Positions 41,851-46,360 of a stretch of 46,360 nt of DNA are shown here, piece by piece (within the stretch, counting starts at the first letter, position 1; the number at the start of each line of letters is the position of its first letter). Source of the DNA: Beroe ovata (Eukaryota > Ctenophora > Nuda > Beroida > Beroidae); the NCBI GenBank assembly GCA_946803715.1, contig CAMPET010000116.1, forward strand, positions 174,982-221,341. Reading direction: 5' to 3'. The notes beneath the pieces are model-generated. The model ran no database searches. It was not told the origin of the DNA and saw only the letters and a list, made by a program, of their open reading frames with translations. A program made the translations under genes and the position numbers.

Positions 41851-42481
41851 ACCCCTGTTCTACTCAGTGAACTGAAAAGTCGCAGCCCGGGAATTTTTGG
41901 AGAACTGCACAAAGCACCAATGATGATATCTGGCAAAATTCCGGATATGACCTATGTTGCAAAAAAAATACAAATGCATGCTGGGTGCATGTCATAACCA
42001 CAATGAGATCAAAATGCAGCAGAGCATTTTTCTATTTGTATATGTATTTATTTATATCAAAAGAGTGCAGTTGTGGAGATGTTGCAATAAAATATAAACC
42101 TCCTGTTCTGGTAAGTGAAGTTTGTTAAATTACTCCTGCCCAGTGTCTGAAATTCTGAAGATGCAACATGACCATAACTTTTATTCATCATAAAGTCCCA
42201 CTCATTATGTTTATGAGACCATCGCTTATGAGCCCAAGTTTCATTTTTTATTATTAAATGATGTAACATTTGTGCAATCAAACATTTGACTTATTATATA
42301 AAACTACCATGTTCTGAATAATGGTATCATACACTCAAATTGTATAGAATCTAGTCCACAAACTTTGGGTTTTAGAATCCATAAGTTCATCTAGAATCTT
42401 GACTTATTGGGTGAGCCAATTTGTTATCCCTCCACCGATGTTTATTATTCAATAGCAATATGTGACTCAAAAGAACAAGCA

Positions 42482-43356
42482 ATGTCTACACTGGATAGCA
42501 CTGCTCCTGTGAGGAGAGTGGCAAGAGTTCAGTTTGGGATTCTTAGCCCAGATGAAGTTGTGAGTAATACATCATTTGATAGTCATTATTCCTATCAAAT
42601 GAGGTAATGAATGATTAGGTGATATGCAATGTGATCAGGAATATGCTGTTGATTAGATTTCATCATCCATCTTCTCAGCGCCAAATGTCAGTAACCCCTG
42701 GTGGGATTCGCTATCCAGAGACACAGGAAAATGGCAAACCCAAACTGTTTGGCTTGATGGACCCCAGGCAGGGTAAGCAATCATAGGTAGAGTCAAATTT
42801 ATACACCTTTTGCATAGGATATTATCTTAGCTAGAATTATACACTTCAAGCATGTGATTCATATTTAAAGATTTCCAATGCTCAGGTTGTGTGGACCGCA
42901 CAATGATCTGCAAGACTTGTGCTGGGAACTTTCATGATTGTCCAGGTCACTTTGCTCACATTGAACTAGCAAAACCAGTCTATCACATTGGCTTCATGTC
43001 AAAGACTGTCCGAGTTCTGAGGTGTATTTGCTTCTTTTGTAGCAAGCTCTTGGTCAGCCCTGTAAGTGCAAATTCCTTGTTTGATAGCATTTTCCTTTGC
43101 TGACTCTTCATTCAATAAGGAAAGACGTTATTTCTGCAGAGCATTTATCTTAAGCATATGCTATTACTTATCATAATACCATTTATCTCAGGAAGATCCC
43201 AAGATGAAAGAAATTCTGAGCAGATCAGTTGGGCAGCCCAAGAAACGACTATCTCACGTTTATGATCTATGTCGGAAACGGCGCATCTGTGAGGGTGGGG
43301 ATACACTAGATAAGAAGTTTGCTGCAGGAGAGGAGGGAGGAGAAGAGAATGAGGCC
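42482..43356 (+). CDS. POLR2A: RNA polymerase II largest subunit RPB1, first four exons
   Basis: Catalytic largest subunit of nuclear RNA polymerase II. Exons 42482-42559 ([23 protein letters not shown]), 42679-42772 ([20 protein letters not shown]), 42886-43061 (clamp zinc motif [14 protein letters not shown], then [17 protein letters not shown] and [11 protein letters not shown]), 43192-43356 ([20 protein letters not shown] and [10 protein letters not shown]). All phases join, and the last exon ends at a good GTAAGT donor, giving 171 residues of a protein usually near 1,900. Zinc ligands are present. There are no disabling changes: the gene simply stops at an intron that runs into a repeat and the contig join at 43853. 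The rest is outside this scaffold segment. Confidence 0.95.
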
Positions 43357-43852
43357 GTAAGTGTAGAAACTGTGTATCAGATTATTGCTAGGGTCAGTTC
43401 CTATGACACAGACCAGGGAAGTCATATTGCTGCCATAATGATACTTGATGAAATTGACACATTTCTGGTGCTGGGTGCATTTCATTCGATCATAGTGATA
43501 GATTCAAAACCAGATTCACAGATTGACTTGAATCTGGTTTGAAGTATAGGTCCGATATAACCCCTTCTCCATCCTAAACTGGTTGATTTGAGAATAGCTT
43601 CCGAACAGATTGAAATATTGACTTGAAATTTCTATCACAGCTCTAGCACCATTAGAAACTTGGACAGCCAAAATTTCATGTCAATCCGATTAAATCCGTT
43701 CCCAAGTTAAAGGCCAACATAACCCCTTTTCGGCTCTAAACTGGTTGATTCGAGTGAGCATTTGAGGATAGTTCCCAAACGGATTGAGTTATCAACTTGA
43801 AACTTCTCTCACAGCTCAAGTTAAGCTGATAATCGGTTCCCTAGTTAACGGC
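43357..43852. other. RPB1 intron with reverse copy of the dispersed repeat
   Basis: From about 43560 to 43852 the sequence is, on the minus strand, two partial copies of the 9630-11450 family (TTCCCAAGTTAAAGGCC.., CTAAACTGGTTGATT twice, GAGTGAGCATTTGAGGATAG). It ends at the 'n' at 43853. Confidence 0.65.
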
Positions 43853-43865
43853 NCAAGACCCCTAA

Positions 43866-44047
43866 CTACCTCGACATGGTAGGGTGTCGTAAGAGTTTGG
43901 TAAAACTCCTCCTACATTTGGAATTACACGTTTTTGTCTGTTCCTCCACCAAGCTCATGCACGATTTGGTGTAATTCTCCAACATGGACGTGCACTTTCC
44001 GTCTGGGTCGTTGCGGCAGTTGTGTAACATAGACATGCAACCCGGAG
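43866..44047 (-). CDS. Terminal exon with a GAS1/GFRA-type cysteine module (partial)
   Basis: On a 298-bp mini-contig between the joins at 43853 and 44152. Minus-strand exon from a CAG acceptor (44048-44050) to a TAG stop at 43866. The 59 codons read with conserved-looking cysteine spacing: PGCMSMLHNCRND, GKCTSMLENYTKSC, KTCNSKCRRSFTKLLRHP. The C..KCRRSFxxLL pattern resembles GDNF-receptor/GAS1 domains (GPI-anchored GFRA or GAS1-like proteins). It is a single exon without context, and the stop could be avoided by an unrecognised splice donor. Not part of the neighbouring MAP4K or RPB1 genes. Confidence 0.5.
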
Positions 44048-44076
44048 CTGAAAAAAATACGTGATGTCACATCGTG

Positions 44077-44151
44077 TGTGTGAGTGTGTGTACTGTGTGT
44101 GTGTACTGTGTGTGTGTGTGTGTGTGTGAGTGTGTGTGTGTGTGTGTGTGT
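44077..44151. repeat. (GT)n microsatellite at contig end
   Basis: GT repeat with GTGAGT/GTACTGT interruptions ending at the 'n' at 44152, where the assembly presumably broke. Confidence 0.92.
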
Positions 44152-44341
44152 NAATCACATGATCCAATTATATAATTAGACGTTTGGAGTCACTTATTTA
44201 ATGCCAGAACTTCCTCAAATCCATCATGAACAATTGTCAGAAAACCCGTGACATGATAAGTTCACAAAAACTGTTGATCATAATATGACTACAATGACGT
44301 CACGGCATTGTCGTGTCACGTGACACGTGTGACCTACTCAC

Positions 44342-45830
44342 GTGTTGGAGTTATCGTAGACACTAAGCCACGTGACACGTTTACTACTCAGTATGATCAT
44401 GGTTGGATCGTCCTTGGTAGCGGTGTTGAGGGTGTAGAGACCTCGCTCCGTAGCAAGCAATACGTACGTGTCTTCTCGAGATGGGTGTGTCCAGACCTGA
44501 TAGTGCGGAGAGAGGGGCGTGGTTTCAATGGAGGAGTGGCGAGGGGAGTGGCTACGGAGGAGTGGCGAGGGGAGTGGCTATGGAGGAGTGGCGAGGAGAA
44601 TGGTTATGGATATGGAGTGGGGGAGAGCAGGAAAACGTGGGTGAGTGGATGAGTTTATTGGGAGGCAAAAGACGGTCATAATGTGAAAAATGATTTGTTT
44701 GGTACTTATTTGATTTGCAATAAATACGATGATGACTGATCACAGGCAACATTGTTCTAACACCTCGCCATCCCATCATCCCATCACCCCACTTACCCCA
44801 GCACAGTTGATATTGAGAGGGCATCCACTGAAGATCTTGGTAAAGAAGCGTGACCTGGGTGGGGCGGGGGTGGCTGCCGCCCTCACTGACGGTGTCCTTG
44901 GTGGCAGGGGCGGCGCCAGAGGGCCAGGGGAAACTGAGGAATATACGAGACTTTAGTGAATCGCTCAAGAGAGAAAGAGGTGATTTCACAGCAGAATTGT
45001 ATTTGTGGATAGAAGTATCAGTGAAGAATAAGGGATGATTCTTGTCGTGACAATTATTGGAATGAATGAACACACGAATGACAAGCTACCCGGTGGATTT
45101 TGCACGGCCGGAAACTGATGCTGAGGGTGGCGACGGGGCGGCGCCGGCGGCTTTTTCGGCGGCTCCGCAGGGCTCCTCGGCGGCTCTACGTTACCGCGCG
45201 GCGGGCGGTGAGGCGGAGCGGCGTCACTTCTCAGAGTGGCGTCATCCTCGGCGGCGTGAGGATCATCGCCACTGCTATCGTTATCATACACCTCTTCTGT
45301 GAGGGGGGGGGGAGTTGGGAGTCACATTTTCTGAATTGAGAAGTAGATGAGAAATGTGTGATGAGACTTACACATATAGGAACAAGGTAACTTGTCTCGT
45401 GATTGTCTAATTAATAATTACATGACGCACGCGGCACGACTTTTCCAATATTGTCTCACTACACGTTAAAACAAGGTGAGTCACTGATTTGAGTGCTTAT
45501 AAACTAAAACATGATATACTAGTCATAACGAGGGAAGGAAGTTGCCAAATAAATTAATTACCTAATTATGACGGCACTAATTATGACGGCACTAATTATG
45601 ACCTCACTAATTATGACCACTCACCAGGAGGGGGAGGCTGCGGGAGCATATCCACAGAGTGCCACGGATCATCATAGATATTCTCATCGTTATTGTCCGC
45701 GCCACTGGCGCCCACCGCGCCCGCATCACGAGTGTTGCTCACTTGAGAGGAGGAGGAGCGAGGTGGTGGCTGTGGGATGGCGATCTGATCGACTGAAATA
45801 GTCGGAGCGGTTAAAACGGTGATTGCTTCC
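44342..45830 (-). CDS. MAP4K: MAP4K (GCK-family) kinase: proline-rich linker and start of CNH domain
   Basis: Four phase-consistent exons on the minus strand: 45625-45830, 45090-45296, 44797-44933, 44342-44496; 235 residues. The first two encode a low-complexity linker rich in proline (PPKKPPAPPRRHPQ, QPPPPG) with tyrosine sites ENIYDDPWH and EEVYDND. The third enters the citron-homology domain with FFTKIFSGCPLNINCAG, continued by VWTHPSREDTYVLLATERGL and VTWLSVYDN. This is the characteristic CNH opening of MAP4K1/2/3/5. These kinases activate the JNK pathway downstream of receptors. The kinase domain should lie beyond 46360 and the rest of CNH beyond 44342, where the sequence reaches the join at 44152. 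Which paralogue is unresolved; YDxP and PxxP motifs recall the HPK1 (MAP4K1) linker. Confidence 0.87.
44525..44610. repeat. 26-bp tandem repeat in MAP4K intron
   Basis: Three units of 26 bp beginning GGAGGAGTGGCGAGG just upstream (minus strand) of the CNH exon. On the minus strand it is C/T-rich and supplies the polypyrimidine context of the acceptor. Confidence 0.8.
45558..45618. repeat. 15-bp tandem repeat next to a MAP4K splice donor
   Basis: Four units of TAATTATGACGGCAC, drifting to TAATTATGACCTCAC, immediately after the donor (minus strand) of exon 45625-45830. Confidence 0.8.
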
Positions 45831-46061
45831 CTGTAATAGAATAGGTTATAGGTTGAATAAATTCGGTATGAAAACTTGAGACTGATTAGTTGTTATATTG
45901 CTTCGTATGTCATTATGTCAAACAAGGGACGACCAGACAGTTCCAGCTAGCAAGATAAAAACTAGTTCGGGCCATAGCTAGGAAGCAATAGTTTGTCCTG
46001 ACATATCAACGCTTTACACAACCTCATCATCACAAAAATCATCATCACAGGTTATATACAG
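45831..46061. other. MAP4K intron, nothing recognised
   Basis: Unique-looking AT-rich sequence between the first visible MAP4K exon and the inverted repeat. Confidence 0.5.
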
Positions 46062-46335
46062 GATATTTTTCCCAAAACCAAATGAGATTTGGTTGTTTTA
46101 GTCCGCAGCATCTGTGCGTTCTTTATTCTAAAGTCTGTGATATGAAAAAGAACGCGGCATATACGTCAGATTGCCGCCACATCACGTGTAGAAACACTGC
46201 AGCTTTTTCTAGTGAGGTGGCGGCAGTCTGACGTATATGCCGCGTTCTTTTTCATATCACAGACTTTAGAATAAAGAACGCACAGATGCTGCGGACTAAA
46301 ACAACCAAATCTCATTTGGTTTTGGGAAAAATATC
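46062..46335. repeat. Long inverted repeat: 119-bp arms, 36-bp loop
   Basis: Left arm 46062-46180 and right arm 46217-46335 are reverse complements with one mismatch (T at 46172 in TTGCCGCCAC against the right arm's C-equivalent). Pairing continues past the outer ends with a 1-bp bulge (ACAG/CTGT). No flanking target duplication is obvious. If transcribed it forms a near-perfect 119-bp RNA duplex. Candidates: a foldback/MITE-like element, a hairpin RNA locus, or a sequencing/assembly snap-back. Confidence 0.9.
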
Positions 46336-46360
46336 ACTGTTTTTCAGTGGGTTTCGTTTA

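Larger units (their letters stand above)
41085..42481. other. Intergenic region with GC-rich repeat fragments
   Basis: No gene recognised. Contains a fragment of the CpG-rich family (41405-41480), two ACGCAGCGCT copies (41503-41512 and 41530-41539), a contig join at 41754 and a short perfect hairpin at 41824-41850. The end includes the RPB1 promoter/5' UTR. Confidence 0.55.

Noticed and set aside
42482-43356. RPB1 fragment as a pseudogene
   Set aside because: All exons are open, zinc ligands are kept, and the splice sites are good; truncation coincides with a contig join.
43204-43542. Extension of the fourth RPB1 exon to 43542
   Set aside because: RPB1 similarity stops at the GTAAGT donor after 43356; what follows is intron, although [12 protein letters not shown] superficially resembles a downstream RPB1 segment.

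Overview
The window is nuclear DNA of a multicellular animal with a compact, repeat-bearing genome. Evidence: GT-AG introns, mostly about 80-700 bp with a few of several kb, split almost every gene; gene content includes an ADAR RNA-editing enzyme, a CNH-domain MAP4K kinase, an Ig-domain receptor and a prohormone-like precursor, all animal-type. GC is moderate and CpG is not strongly depleted, CA/GT microsatellites are common, and single 'n' characters mark contig joins. I cannot name the species; an invertebrate (possibly early-branching) fits, a vertebrate does not.

Layout. 1-2097: short repeats and two exons of an unidentified helical protein (1073-~1508). 3418-13436 (+): the C-terminal two thirds of complex I subunit NDUFS1 in 12 exons. 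Its introns hold a 1241-bp hAT-type element with an 8-bp target duplication (3632-4872), a nested opposite-strand gene for a secreted acidic/sushi protein (5372-7052) and a tandem ~905-bp repeat (9630-11450). 14109-16947 (+): complete DCUN1D (neddylation E3 cofactor). 17488-19677 (+): intronless ADAR with three dsRNA-binding domains, the first two a very recent in-frame duplication. 20429-22288 (+): probable complex I assembly factor NDUFAF4. 23104-23643 (-): single-exon secreted peptide precursor with repeated FFF-type motifs and a C-terminal four-cysteine peptide. 25575-26396 (-): RIDA. 26905-36761 (-): TMCO3 cation/proton antiporter with an intronless Ig-receptor gene (27596-30397) inside its last large intron. 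37545-41084 (+): 14-exon seven-TM protein, possibly gustatory-receptor-like. 42482-43356 (+): first four exons of RNA polymerase II RPB1. 43866-44047 (-): GAS1/GFRA-like exon on a mini-contig. 44342-45830 (-): linker and CNH-domain exons of a MAP4K. 46062-46335: a 119-bp-arm inverted repeat.

The genes are mostly unrelated housekeeping and surface proteins rather than a pathway; two of them (NDUFS1, NDUFAF4) serve mitochondrial complex I. The least ordinary signals are: a degenerate TGACACCACT minisatellite that fills short introns and always lies in the sense direction of the host gene; the peptide precursor; the intronless ADAR with a fresh dsRBD duplication in a window that also contains a long near-perfect hairpin; and the GRL-like membrane protein.

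Assembly cautions. Contig 2099-2945 is an apparently exact copy of 3470-4316 with 'n' on both sides. 30921-32090 and 32121-33267 are diverged copies joined at 'n' (32091), probably two alleles. There are further joins at 25574, 41754, 43853 and 44152 and a 253-base gap at 27061-27313. Genes ending at these points should be read as truncated by assembly, not as pseudogenes.
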